Shown: positions 6,911-15,132 of the stretch, in pieces
Numbering within the stretch: position 1 is the first letter of the stretch
Layout of the letters: every line of letters starts with the position of its first letter
Assembly (NCBI GenBank): GCA_016293615.1
Contig: JAEDDX010000031.1
Span: forward strand, 1 to 29,266
Direction of reading: 5' to 3'
Length of the DNA stretch: 29,266 nucleotides
Source of the DNA: Acetatifactor sp.
GTDB taxonomy: Bacteria > Bacillota > Clostridia > Lachnospirales > Lachnospiraceae
The notes under the pieces: generated by a model
Told to the model about the DNA's origin: nothing
Database searches by the model: none
What the model saw: only the letters and a program-made list of their open reading frames with translations
Translations under genes and position numbers: made by a program

Positions 6911-9622
6911 ATGATGAAGAAGGAAAGATATCATATCACGGGAATGACCTGTGCGTCCTGCAGCGCGCATGTGGAGCGTGCCGTGAGCAGACAAAAGGGT
7001 GTTTTTAGGGTCTCTGTGAATCTTTTGGCAGAGACGATGGAAATTGAATATGATGAGAGTATTCTTGGGCAGAAGGACATTTCGGACGCTGTGGAGCATG
7101 CCGGTTACGGCGCCGTGCCACTGGAGGAGCGGAATGGGAAGGATGCAAAGAGCGAGCGGGAGAAAATCCGGGAGGAAGCCAAGAGGCAGAGCGACTCCAT
7201 GCGCCTGCGGCTCGGAGTTTCCGTCGGTTTTTTGCTGGTATTAATGTATGTGGCGATGTTTCCGATGTACCATGAGTGGTTCGGACTGCCGATTCCGGAC
7301 TTTTTTCACAGATATTTTCACGGACCCGAAAATGTGTTGGTCAATGCGCTGACGCAGTTTCTGTTGGTGCTTCCGATTCTGTATCTGAACCGAAGCTATT
7401 TTTCGTCCGGTCTGAAGGCGCTTAAGAGCTTAAGCCCCAACATGGACAGTCTGATTGCAATCGGCGTATCGGCTTCCGTCGGCTACGGGCTGTTTGTGAT
7501 CTATCAGGTCGCTTACGGTACGGGACATGGTGATTTTTCTGCGGCAGAGCGATATGTCCACGATTTGTATTTTGAATCGGCGGGGATGATCCTGACATTG
7601 ATCACGGTGGGAAAATACCTGGAGAACCGTTCCAGGCGAAAGACCGGGGAAGCGATCGAGAAGCTGATAGACCTTTCCCCGAAGCTGGCTGTCGTCGTTG
7701 GAGAGGACGGCACGGAAAGCGTCATCCCTGCGGGTGAGGTCAGAGAAGGAGATATCTGTCTGATCAAGCCGGGCGGCATGATTCCCGTGGATGCAACGAT
7801 TGTCGCGGGTGCTGCGAGCATAGATGAGGCTGCCATCACTGGCGAGAGTGTCCCGGCGGAGAAGCAGGCCGGCGATAAGGTGATCTCAGGCACCCTGAAT
7901 CGGAACGGTTTTCTGAAGATTCGTGCGGACAGAGTCGGAGAAGATACGACTCTCGCGCAGATGATCCGGCTGGTGGAGGAAGCCCAGGCCGGCAAGGTTC
8001 CGCTGGCAAAGCTTGCGGACAGGGTGGCGGGAGTGTTTGTGCCGGTGGTGATGGGAATCGCACTGTTGACCCTGTTTGCATGGCTCTGCGCGGGCGCGGA
8101 GACGGAGTTTGCGATCTCCTGCGCCATCGCGGTGCTGGTCATTTCCTGCCCCTGTGCCCTGGGCCTTGCGACGCCGGTGGCAGTCATGGTCGGAACCGGT
8201 GTGGGAGCCGGTCAGGGTATCCTGATAAAGTCGGGAGAGGCATTGCAGCGTGCGAAGGAGATCGATACGGTCGTCCTGGACAAGACGGGGACCATCACCT
8301 CCGGCAAGCTGAGTGTGGAAGGAGTCTTCGGATATGCCGCCACGCCGGAAACCCTGCTTGCCCTGGCGGCGGCGCCGGAGCGAAAAAGCGAGCATCCGCT
8401 TGCGGAGGCAGTCGTGAACGAGGCACAGAGTTTCGGCGTCAGAATTCCTGAGATAAGGGAATTTCATGCGGTGTTCGGCAGAGGCGTGAAAGGCCGTCTG
8501 GCAGCGGATTTCCGATGTGAGGCAGGAGCGCCTGACGGATCGTCGGCAACCATTTCGCGCGGCAGCCGGGGAGAGGACCAAAAAGGACATAAACAGGGGA
8601 TGTTTGCGGCAGGGACGCAGATCCTGGTTGGCAATCAGGCTTTCTTGGAGGAATATAAAGTTGAGATCCCTAAGCTTTCCCTGCAGGGAATCGCGCAGGC
8701 TGCAGAGGAAGGAATGACACCGCTTCTGGTCGCCGCAGGGCAGGAGTTTCTGGGCTTTGTCGGATTGACGGACCGGGCGAAAGAAAGCTCTGTGAAAGCA
8801 ATCAAACGACTGCAGGACATGCACATCTGTGTGGTCATGCTGACCGGAGACAACAAACGGACGGCAGAGGCAGTCAGAAAAAAACTGCAGATTGGTGAGG
8901 CTATCGCAGAAGTGCTTCCGCAGGAGAAAGAAAGAGTGGTGCGCAGACTGAAGGAGGAAGGACATGTCGTAGCCATGGTCGGCGACGGCATCAACGACGC
9001 CCCTGCGCTTGCGGCGGCTGATGTCGGCATGGCGATCGGCGCCGGTACCGATGTCGCCATGGAGAGTGCGGACATCGTTTTGATGAAAAGCGACCTGCGG
9101 GATGCGGTGACAGCCATCCGCTTGAGCCGTGCGGTGATACGCAATATCAGGCAAAATCTGTTCTGGGCGTTCTTTTACAATGCAATCGGGATCCCTCTGG
9201 CAGCAGGCCTGTGGTATCCGTCTCTCGGAATCAAGCTAAGCCCCATGTTCGGTGCGGCAGCGATGAGCATGAGCAGCATTTTCGTCGTGGGAAATGCGCT
9301 GAGACTGCGCAGATTCCGGGCAGAGAAGAAAGCAGCCCAAAAGACCGGGGTGGTAGAACCTCAACAGGAACAAAACCATGAAAAGGAGGACGAAGTGATG
9401 AATCAGGTAGTGGTGAAGGTATTAGTAATAGAGGGAATGATGTGCGGACACTGCACGGGAAGGGTACAGAAGGCGCTGGAAGGCATAGACGGTGTGATTT
9501 CCGTTCAGATGAGTCTGGAAGAAAAGTCCGCAACCGTCGAAATGAGCGCCGAAGTCAGTGACGAGACCCTGACCGGCGCCGTGACGGACGCCGGCTACGA
9601 GGTGAAAGAGATCCGGGCGTAA
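6911..9622 (+). CDS. copA: Copper-exporting P1B-type ATPase with C-terminal CopZ-like domain
   Basis: This is a 903-residue P-type ATPase that pumps Cu(I) out of the cell. In order it shows: an N-terminal heavy-metal-associated domain with GMTCASC (Cys14, Cys17); paired N-terminal helices; the actuator loop with ITGESVP; the intramembrane SCPCALG motif (Cys413, Cys415); the phosphorylated aspartate Asp457 in DKTGTIT; SEHPLAEA; TGDN; and GDGINDAPA near 691. After the last helices a linker rich in Gln, Glu and Lys leads to a second metal-binding domain with GMMCGHC (Cys845, Cys848). Such a C-terminal domain is unusual, as most CopA have metal-binding domains only at the N-terminus. It is CopZ-sized and preceded by a ribosome binding site. 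An insertion rich in Gly and Ser lies near 540-560. Cotranscribed with csoR. Confidence 0.95.
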   Translation: MMKKERYHITGMTCASCSAHVERAVSRQKGVFRVSVNLLAETMEIEYDESILGQKDISDAVEHAGYGAVPLEERNGKDAKSEREKIREEAKRQSDSMRLRLGVSVGFLLVLMYVAMFPMYHEWFGLPIPDFFHRYFHGPENVLVNALTQFLLVLPILYLNRSYFSSGLKALKSLSPNMDSLIAIGVSASVGYGLFVIYQVAYGTGHGDFSAAERYVHDLYFESAGMILTLITVGKYLENRSRRKTGEAIEKLIDLSPKLAVVVGEDGTESVIPAGEVREGDICLIKPGGMIPVDATIVAGAASIDEAAITGESVPAEKQAGDKVISGTLNRNGFLKIRADRVGEDTTLAQMIRLVEEAQAGKVPLAKLADRVAGVFVPVVMGIALLTLFAWLCAGAETEFAISCAIAVLVISCPCALGLATPVAVMVGTGVGAGQGILIKSGEALQRAKEIDTVVLDKTGTITSGKLSVEGVFGYAATPETLLALAAAPERKSEHPLAEAVVNEAQSFGVRIPEIREFHAVFGRGVKGRLAADFRCEAGAPDGSSATISRGSRGEDQKGHKQGMFAAGTQILVGNQAFLEEYKVEIPKLSLQGIAQAAEEGMTPLLVAAGQEFLGFVGLTDRAKESSVKAIKRLQDMHICVVMLTGDNKRTAEAVRKKLQIGEAIAEVLPQEKERVVRRLKEEGHVVAMVGDGINDAPALAAADVGMAIGAGTDVAMESADIVLMKSDLRDAVTAIRLSRAVIRNIRQNLFWAFFYNAIGIPLAAGLWYPSLGIKLSPMFGAAAMSMSSIFVVGNALRLRRFRAEKKAAQKTGVVEPQQEQNHEKEDEVMNQVVVKVLVIEGMMCGHCTGRVQKALEGIDGVISVQMSLEEKSATVEMSAEVSDETLTGAVTDAGYEVKEIRA
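9383..9400 (+). promoter_or_regulatory. Internal ribosome binding site and start codon for a free CopZ-like chaperone
   Basis: Inside copA, AAGGAGG (9383-9389) lies eight bases before an in-frame ATG (9398-9400, Met830). Translation from there gives a 74-residue protein ending at the copA stop, with GMMCGHC near its start: the size and layout of a stand-alone CopZ copper chaperone. The sequence suggests either an in-frame fusion of copA and copZ that kept the copZ start signals, or a deliberate dual product. Confidence 0.55.
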
Positions 9623-9638
9623 GAAGGATGCCGCATGC

Positions 9639-9851
9639 GTGTCTGATCGCAGACACAGGAACTCCGCTTTGGGGAATGCTCCCGCCAGGCCCTGTATGTC
9701 TGTTGCAGACTGTAGTGAGTCGTCGGTACTTAGGACTCGTACTTTGAGTCCTTATGTACCGCTACGACGAACTCCAAGCGAGAGCGTGTCTGCAATCGGA
9801 CATACAGGGCTTAGACATAGGATGCATTCCCCTGCCCCCACTCGTGTCTGC
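9639..9851. repeat. Large nested imperfect inverted repeat (about 210 bp)
   Basis: Complementary blocks nest in order around a centre near 9742. From outside in: GCAGACAC 9649-9656/9844-9851; GGGGAATGC 9671-9679/9824-9832; GCCCTGTATGTC 9689-9700/9799-9810; TTGCAGAC 9703-9710/9788-9795; GGTAC 9725-9729/9756-9760; AGGACTC 9732-9738/9746-9752. A side hairpin GTGTCTG-ATCG-CAGACAC (9639-9656) competes with the outermost pairing. No T tract follows and no convincing protein is encoded. It may be a structured RNA or a MITE-like palindromic element filling the copA–clpB gap; I do not recognise a family. Confidence 0.8.
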
Positions 9852-9929
9852 AGCCCGGATAGGCAGGTCTTAGTCAGGGGGCGTTCCGGGCAGAGAGAAA
9901 AAGAATATACTTTTTTTATACTTTTTTAA

Positions 9930-9957
9930 TTGATTTCGTGCGCAGCCGTGTTATATT
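9930..9957 (+). promoter_or_regulatory. Promoter of clpB (extended -10)
   Basis: TTGATT (9930-9935) and, 16 bases on, TATATT (9952-9957) preceded by TGT, giving an extended -10. No CIRCE (HrcA) palindrome or CtsR heptad pair is visible around it. Confidence 0.6.
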
Positions 9958-9991
9958 GGTTATAGAACAAACAGACAAGGAGGCGTTGCAT

Positions 9992-12583
9992 ATGAATATC
10001 AGCAAATTTACACAAAAATCTATGCAGGCAGTCAATGGATGTGAGAGACTATGCTTGGAGTACGGCAATCAGGAAATCGAGCAGGAGCACCTGTTGGTGA
10101 GCCTGCTGCAGCTGGAAGACAGCCTGATTCTGAAATTGATAGAGAAGATGGAGATCCAGACCGATCATTTCGTGAAGCGCGCGGAGGATGCTCTGGCGAA
10201 GCGCACCAAGGTGCAGGGCGGTCAGATCTACATCGGGGCTGATCTGAACAAGGTGTTGATCCGGGCGGAAGACGAGGCGAAGGCGCTGGGCGACGAATAC
10301 GTTTCGGTCGAGCATCTGTTCCTTGCCATGCTGAAGAATCCCAACCGTGAGATTGCACAGATATTTAAGGAGTACGGTATCACTGTCGAACGATTTCTGC
10401 GGGCGCTTTCGGGCGTGCGCGGCAACCAGCGTGTGACCAGTGACAATCCGGAGGCAACCTATGATACCCTCGAGAAGTACGGTACCGAGCTTGTCGCAAG
10501 AGCCGGGAGCCAGAAGCTGGATCCCGTCATCGGAAGAGATGCGGAGATTCGAAATGTGGTCCGCATTCTTTCCCGTAAGACCAAGAACAATCCCGTACTG
10601 ATCGGTGAACCCGGCGTCGGCAAGACGGCCGTCGTGGAAGGTCTGGCGCAGAGAATCGTCAGGGGCGATGTTCCGCAGGCTCTGAAGGATAAGAAGATCT
10701 TCGCGCTGGATATGGGAGCTTTGCTGGCGGGAGCAAAATACAGGGGCGAGTTTGAGGAGAGACTGAAGGCGGTTCTGGATGATGTGAAGAACAGTGACGG
10801 ACAGGTGATTTTATTCATCGATGAGCTGCACACCATCGTCGGCGCAGGCAAGGGAGACGGCGCGATGGATGCCGGAAATATGCTCAAACCCATGCTGGCA
10901 CGGGGCGAGCTGCATTGTATCGGTGCGACTACCCTGGATGAGTATCGCAAATATATTGAAAAGGATCCTGCGCTGGCCCGCCGTTTCCAGCCTGTGATGG
11001 TGGAGGAACCGACCGTCGAGGATACGATTTCGATTCTTCGAGGCTTAAAGGAGCGGTTTGAAGTGTTCCACGGCGTCAAGATCATGGACAATGCCCTGGT
11101 GAGTGCCGCGACGCTTTCCCACAGATATATCACGGACAGATTCCTGCCCGATAAGGCGATCGATCTGATCGACGAAGCCTGTGCGCTGATCAAGACGGAA
11201 CTGGATTCCATGCCGACAGAGCTGGATGAGATGCAGCGTAAGATCATGCAGATGGAGATAGAGGAGGCGGCCCTGAAGAAGGAAGATGACCACATGAGTC
11301 AGGAGAGGCTGGAGGTCCTGCAGAAGGAACTGGCAGAACAAAAGGCGACCTTCCTGGAGCTGAAGGCACAGTGGGATAACGAGAAGTCATCCGTCGAAAG
11401 ACTTTCTAAGCTGCGCGAGGAGCTCGATTCCATCAACAATGAGATTCAGATCGCACAGCGGGAGGGTAACCTCGAAAAGGCGGCAGAGCTTTGCTATGGC
11501 AGGAAGCCGCAGCTGCAAAAACAGCTCGAACAGGAAGAGAAGGCGAGCGCCGGGTCTCTGTCCCTCGTGCGCGAGATGGTCTCTGACGAGGAGATTGCCA
11601 GAATCGTGTCCCGATGGACCGGTATCCCTGTCTCGAAGCTCACCGAGAGTGAGAGAAATAAGACCCTGCATCTGGATGATATCCTGCACCGGAGAGTGAT
11701 CGGACAGGACGAGGGTGTTACCAAGGTGGCAGAGGCAATCATCCGTTCAAAGGCCGGTATCAAGGATCCTTCCAAACCGATCGGTTCTTTCCTGTTTCTG
11801 GGACCTACCGGCGTCGGTAAGACGGAGCTTGCAAAATCACTGGCGGAAGCCCTGTTTGACGATGAGGCGAACATGGTCCGTATCGATATGAGTGAATACA
11901 TGGAGAAGTACTCCGTGTCGAGGCTGATCGGAGCGCCTCCCGGATATGTCGGATATGAGGAGGGCGGACAGTTGACCGAAGCGGTCAGAAGAAAGCCTTA
12001 CAGCGTTGTCCTGTTTGATGAGATCGAGAAGGCACATCCCGATGTGTTCAATGTACTGCTGCAGGTGCTCGACGACGGCCGTGTGACCGATTCCCAGGGC
12101 AGAACCGTTGACTTTAAAAATACGATACTGATCATGACTTCCAACATCGGTGCGCAATACCTGTTGGACGGTATTGATGCGGACGGCGAGATCAGACCGG
12201 AGGCGGAAGCGGCTGTCATGGCTGATCTGCGCGGACATTTCAGGCCGGAGTTCTTAAACCGACTGGACGAGACAGTTCTGTTCAAACCGTTGACGAAGGA
12301 GAACATCAGTGGTATCGTTACATTGATCGTTGCTGAATTGAACGGCAGGCTTGCCGACCGTGACATGCAGCTGGAGTTGACCGATGCGGCGATGAATTAT
12401 GTGGTGGAGCATGCGTACGACCCTGTGTTCGGCGCCCGTCCCATCAGGCGTTTCATACAAAAGTATGTGGAGACGATGGCAGCGAAGATGATTCTGGAAG
12501 ACAGAGTGCACATGAATGATGTGATCGTCATTGATGTGCAGAATGAGGAGCTGGTCGGAACGGTCAAAGAAGGGAAGAATTAA
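9992..12583 (+). CDS. clpB: ATP-dependent disaggregase ClpB
   Basis: The 863-residue HSP100 chaperone has the full ClpB layout. A double ClpN repeat spans residues 1-150. First AAA+ domain has Walker A GEPGVGKT at 205-212. A long coiled-coil middle domain lies at about 410-525, rich in Glu, Lys and Leu. The second AAA+ domain has Walker A GPTGVGKT at 604-611. The middle domain distinguishes it from ClpA/ClpC and lets it act with DnaK to pull proteins out of aggregates. Pore loop KYRGEFEERL is present. The start at 9992 follows AAGGAGG eight bases upstream; the frame upstream lies in the promoter region. A small DUF4250 gene begins four bases after its stop, so the two are cotranscribed. Confidence 0.96.
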   Translation: MNISKFTQKSMQAVNGCERLCLEYGNQEIEQEHLLVSLLQLEDSLILKLIEKMEIQTDHFVKRAEDALAKRTKVQGGQIYIGADLNKVLIRAEDEAKALGDEYVSVEHLFLAMLKNPNREIAQIFKEYGITVERFLRALSGVRGNQRVTSDNPEATYDTLEKYGTELVARAGSQKLDPVIGRDAEIRNVVRILSRKTKNNPVLIGEPGVGKTAVVEGLAQRIVRGDVPQALKDKKIFALDMGALLAGAKYRGEFEERLKAVLDDVKNSDGQVILFIDELHTIVGAGKGDGAMDAGNMLKPMLARGELHCIGATTLDEYRKYIEKDPALARRFQPVMVEEPTVEDTISILRGLKERFEVFHGVKIMDNALVSAATLSHRYITDRFLPDKAIDLIDEACALIKTELDSMPTELDEMQRKIMQMEIEEAALKKEDDHMSQERLEVLQKELAEQKATFLELKAQWDNEKSSVERLSKLREELDSINNEIQIAQREGNLEKAAELCYGRKPQLQKQLEQEEKASAGSLSLVREMVSDEEIARIVSRWTGIPVSKLTESERNKTLHLDDILHRRVIGQDEGVTKVAEAIIRSKAGIKDPSKPIGSFLFLGPTGVGKTELAKSLAEALFDDEANMVRIDMSEYMEKYSVSRLIGAPPGYVGYEEGGQLTEAVRRKPYSVVLFDEIEKAHPDVFNVLLQVLDDGRVTDSQGRTVDFKNTILIMTSNIGAQYLLDGIDADGEIRPEAEAAVMADLRGHFRPEFLNRLDETVLFKPLTKENISGIVTLIVAELNGRLADRDMQLELTDAAMNYVVEHAYDPVFGARPIRRFIQKYVETMAAKMILEDRVHMNDVIVIDVQNEELVGTVKEGKN

Positions 12584-12586
12584 TGT

Positions 12587-12760
12587 ATGATACCGAATGA
12601 TCCTGTGATGCTGCTTAGCTTTGTGAATCTGAAGCTGAGGGATTATTACAAGAGCCTTGAGGCACTGTGCGACGACCTGGATGTCGATCAGGCGGAGCTT
12701 GTTTCCAGACTGGAAACGATTGATTATCATTATAACGCAGAGCAGAACCGCTTTGTGTGA
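12587..12760 (+). CDS. DUF4250 domain small protein
   Basis: This 57-residue protein begins MIPNDPVMLLSFVNLKLRDY and ends DYHYNAEQNRFV. I recognise the pattern as DUF4250, a family of about 60-residue proteins found across Clostridia with no known function. It reads like a short helix-turn-helix-sized fold with acidic middle (CDDLDVDQAELVSRLE), which could pack as two helices. The start lies four bases after the clpB stop, with AAGGGAAG upstream, so it is probably the second gene of a clpB operon. Because of its size it is easily missed by gene callers. Confidence 0.85.
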   Translation: MIPNDPVMLLSFVNLKLRDYYKSLEALCDDLDVDQAELVSRLETIDYHYNAEQNRFV

Positions 12761-12774
12761 GATGACAAGGATGG

Positions 12775-12810
12775 ACGGATGTGTAAGGCATGTGTTACAC
12801 ATCCGTTCTT
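12775..12810 (+). terminator. Possible terminator after the DUF4250 gene
   Basis: ACGGATGTGTAA (12775-12786) pairs perfectly with TTACACATCCGT (12795-12806) around an 8-base loop. The following TTCTT is a poor T tract, so termination may be partial and the RACo-like gene may be reached by read-through. Confidence 0.5.
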
Positions 12811-12848
12811 AGAATGCGGATGTGATATCGGAGAGGAGGGACGGCAGT

Positions 12849-14150
12849 TTGACGAAAGCAAAAAAGGGACTTCGCTGTCAGGTCTGTACCGGCTGCGGAC
12901 TGTGCCCGGGCGTGGGCAGCACGGGGCAGGCTTTGAACAGAGTACATGTACTGACGGATGAATTTCAGAACACACAGACAAAACAGACAGCCTGCGCGCC
13001 CCCGAATACTTTCCTGGCTGCGATCGATATCGGCACAACGACGGTCGCCATGCTGCTGTATGACGGCGTGGGAAAGGTTTTGGACCGCTATGTGACGGTG
13101 AATCCGCAGACAGAGTACGGGGCGGATGTACTCTCCAGAATCACTGCGGCAAACAAGGGGGCAGCAGACCGGATGCAGAGCCTGATCCGGGATGTGACGG
13201 AAAAAGGTCTGGTACGCTTCCGGGAAAAACTGCCGGCCGGAGCAAGCCTGTTTGCAGTCGTTGCAGCCAACACGACCATGAGCCATCTTTTTATGGGCTG
13301 GGATGTGAGCGGACTGGGGCAGGCACCGTTTACGGTCAGCCATCGGGAGACCGCAAGGACCGTGATAGCCGGCGTTCCCTGTCTGCTGTTTCCTCCGGTT
13401 TCCGCCTTTGTGGGAGGTGACATCACCGCAGGTATCTATGCGCTGGACCTGGTGCAGAAGGAGGAAATCACCCTTTTGGTGGACCTTGGCACAAACGGAG
13501 AGATCGTGCTGGGCAATTGCAGGAAATGTCTTGCCTGTGCGACGGCAGCCGGACCGGCTTTTGAAGGCGGTGCGAGCAAGGGAATCTGGGGCGCAGACAT
13601 GGTGTCCTTTCTTGCTTCGCTCAGAAGGGAGAACCTGCTGGATGAGACGGGGCTATTGGCTGAACCCTGGTTTGAGACGGGGATCCGCGTCGGAAACGTG
13701 CGCGTCACGAAGGAGGCAGTGCGTGCCGTACAGATGGCGAAGGCTGCCATCGCAGCCGGAATCGATATTCTGCTGGAGCGGTACGGGATTACCGCAGACC
13801 GGGTGGACCGCGTGATCCTGGCCGGAGGCTTCGGGTATTATCTGAATCCTTCAGATGCGGCAGAGATCGGACTGATTCCCGGCAAACTGGCCAAGAAGGC
13901 TTTTGCGGGAGGCAATACCGCTTTGGCAGGAGCCCGGAAAGCAGGCAGACAGATGACCGTACCGGACAGTGCGTGCGCGCAGGGGCAGGCATCTTGCGCA
14001 AGTCTTTGCGAGGAAGAAGGGCAGGAAGCATTTGCGGCATGTGCGCAGGCTTTGGAGCGCATCGCGGCGACGGTGGAATGTATCAATCTGGCGGAGGATA
14101 CGCATTTTAATGACTGCTATTTGAAGCATTTTTCCCTGACGCATACCTGA
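12849..14150 (+). CDS. RACo-like ASKHA ATPase (DUF4445), short form with N-terminal four-cysteine motif
   Basis: The core from about residue 52 has the ATP-binding signature DIGTTTVAMLLYDG, then VVAANTTMSHLFMG, AFVGGDITAGIYA, LVDLGTNGEIVLG and VILAGGFGYYLNP. This matches the C-terminal domain of RACo, the ATP-dependent reductive activator of corrinoid proteins. RACo proteins normally start with a [2Fe-2S] ferredoxin domain; here it is absent. Instead Cys10, 13, 16 and 19 form C-x2-C-x2-C-x2-C-P, similar to half of a [4Fe-4S] ferredoxin. Cys-rich tail residues follow near 385-400. A TTG start at 12849, eight bases from GAGGAGGG, is preferred over the GTG at 12822, which lies upstream of that site. 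No corrinoid methyltransferase is in the window, so the client is unknown. Confidence 0.78.
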   Translation: MTKAKKGLRCQVCTGCGLCPGVGSTGQALNRVHVLTDEFQNTQTKQTACAPPNTFLAAIDIGTTTVAMLLYDGVGKVLDRYVTVNPQTEYGADVLSRITAANKGAADRMQSLIRDVTEKGLVRFREKLPAGASLFAVVAANTTMSHLFMGWDVSGLGQAPFTVSHRETARTVIAGVPCLLFPPVSAFVGGDITAGIYALDLVQKEEITLLVDLGTNGEIVLGNCRKCLACATAAGPAFEGGASKGIWGADMVSFLASLRRENLLDETGLLAEPWFETGIRVGNVRVTKEAVRAVQMAKAAIAAGIDILLERYGITADRVDRVILAGGFGYYLNPSDAAEIGLIPGKLAKKAFAGGNTALAGARKAGRQMTVPDSACAQGQASCASLCEEEGQEAFAACAQALERIAATVECINLAEDTHFNDCYLKHFSLTHT

Positions 14151-14205
14151 CGAACCCCCGGCATATAGTGTTGCAAGAGACAAAAAAGCGGGTAGAAAGA
14201 TCGAT

Positions 14206-14925
14206 ATGAGAATGATAACGGCAGCAATCCTGACCTTTGATCTGGTGGTGGGATTGCTGCTTTTTGGTTTGTGGGAGGACAGGGGAACGCAGACGAAAAA
14301 GGCGGTGGTGGTGACGGCACCGGCGGACGCCGACCCGGCACGGTGGCAGGAAAGCCCTTCGGATGTCGAGCCTAAGAAGATTGCGCTGACCTTTGACGAC
14401 GGCCCCCACCCGCTGTACACGGAGCAGCTTCTGGACGGTCTGCAGGAACGGGACGTGAGAGTGACCTTCTTCGTGACAGGCGAACATGCGCAGATGTATC
14501 CTGATTTGATTCGGCGGATGCAGGAGGAAGGGCACCTGATCGGCAATCATACCTACAGTCATATGCAGTTGACCCGGTCAAACCGCTCCGCATTCAGGGA
14601 GGAGCTGATCCGGACGAACGATATCATCGAGGAGATTACCGGAGAAGAGGTAGAATTCGTGCGCCCGCCGTACGGCTCCTGGGACAAAGCGTTTGAAAAG
14701 GAGCTGAATATGTTTCCGGTGCTCTGGACCGTGGATCCGGTGGATTGGAACACGAAAAGCGCGGAGCGCATTGTGAGAAAGGTGCTTCGGGCAGCCGGCG
14801 AGAATGATGTCATCCTGATGCACGACTATTACAGTACATCCGTGGACGCAGCCCTGCAGATTGTGGATGCCCTGACACAGAAGGGATACACCTTCGTCAC
14901 GGTGGAAGAGCTGATGTTTGAATAA
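14206..14925 (+). CDS. Membrane-anchored polysaccharide deacetylase (CE4, NodB domain)
   Basis: The 239-residue product has an N-terminal hydrophobic anchor or uncleaved signal (about residues 4-22), then a complete NodB domain. The five motifs are visible: TFDDGP (Asp64, Asp65), HTYSH (metal ligands His115, His119), RPPYG (153-157), DPVDW (177-181) and LMHD (catalytic-side His206). All residues for metal-dependent removal of N-acetyl groups from chitin-like or peptidoglycan sugars are in place, so it should act outside the membrane, probably on the cell wall. The ribosome binding site is weak. It follows the RACo-like gene by 55 bases. Confidence 0.9.
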   Translation: MRMITAAILTFDLVVGLLLFGLWEDRGTQTKKAVVVTAPADADPARWQESPSDVEPKKIALTFDDGPHPLYTEQLLDGLQERDVRVTFFVTGEHAQMYPDLIRRMQEEGHLIGNHTYSHMQLTRSNRSAFREELIRTNDIIEEITGEEVEFVRPPYGSWDKAFEKELNMFPVLWTVDPVDWNTKSAERIVRKVLRAAGENDVILMHDYYSTSVDAALQIVDALTQKGYTFVTVEELMFE

Positions 14926-14998
14926 ACGCCGTGACAAAAGACACATTTAAACATGCGGAACCCAATCCTGAAAAGAGAGAAAAAAATGAAGATTGCAT

Positions 14999-15026
14999 GG
15001 AAAAAAAAGCCTTTGTATGGTATAAT
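14999..15026 (+). promoter_or_regulatory. Extended -10 promoter for the NYN-domain gene
   Basis: TGGTATAAT (15018-15026) is a consensus extended -10. The -35 region is poor at the usual distance. The transcript would begin near 15033, about 100 bases before the start codon. Confidence 0.55.
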
Positions 15027-15132
15027 GTGCGCAGCGACAGATACGGGTCAAAGGACGGGAAGTCCGTTTTTTTTAACCGAAGGAATTGTAAGAAACCAGA
15101 CGGCCCGAAGGTGACGAAGAAAGAGAGAGATT

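Noticed and set aside
9639..9929. A 96-codon open frame in the copA–clpB gap
   Set aside because: It runs through the nested inverted repeat, has no ribosome binding site and an unbalanced composition.
9900..9991. CIRCE or CtsR operator expected upstream of clpB
   Set aside because: Neither the TTAGCACTC-type palindrome nor paired CtsR heptads are seen; heat control, if any, must use another route.
15050..15076. Small GGAC-GGGAA-GTCC hairpin followed by eight T in the leader of the NYN gene
   Set aside because: The stem has only four base pairs, too weak to call an attenuator from sequence alone.
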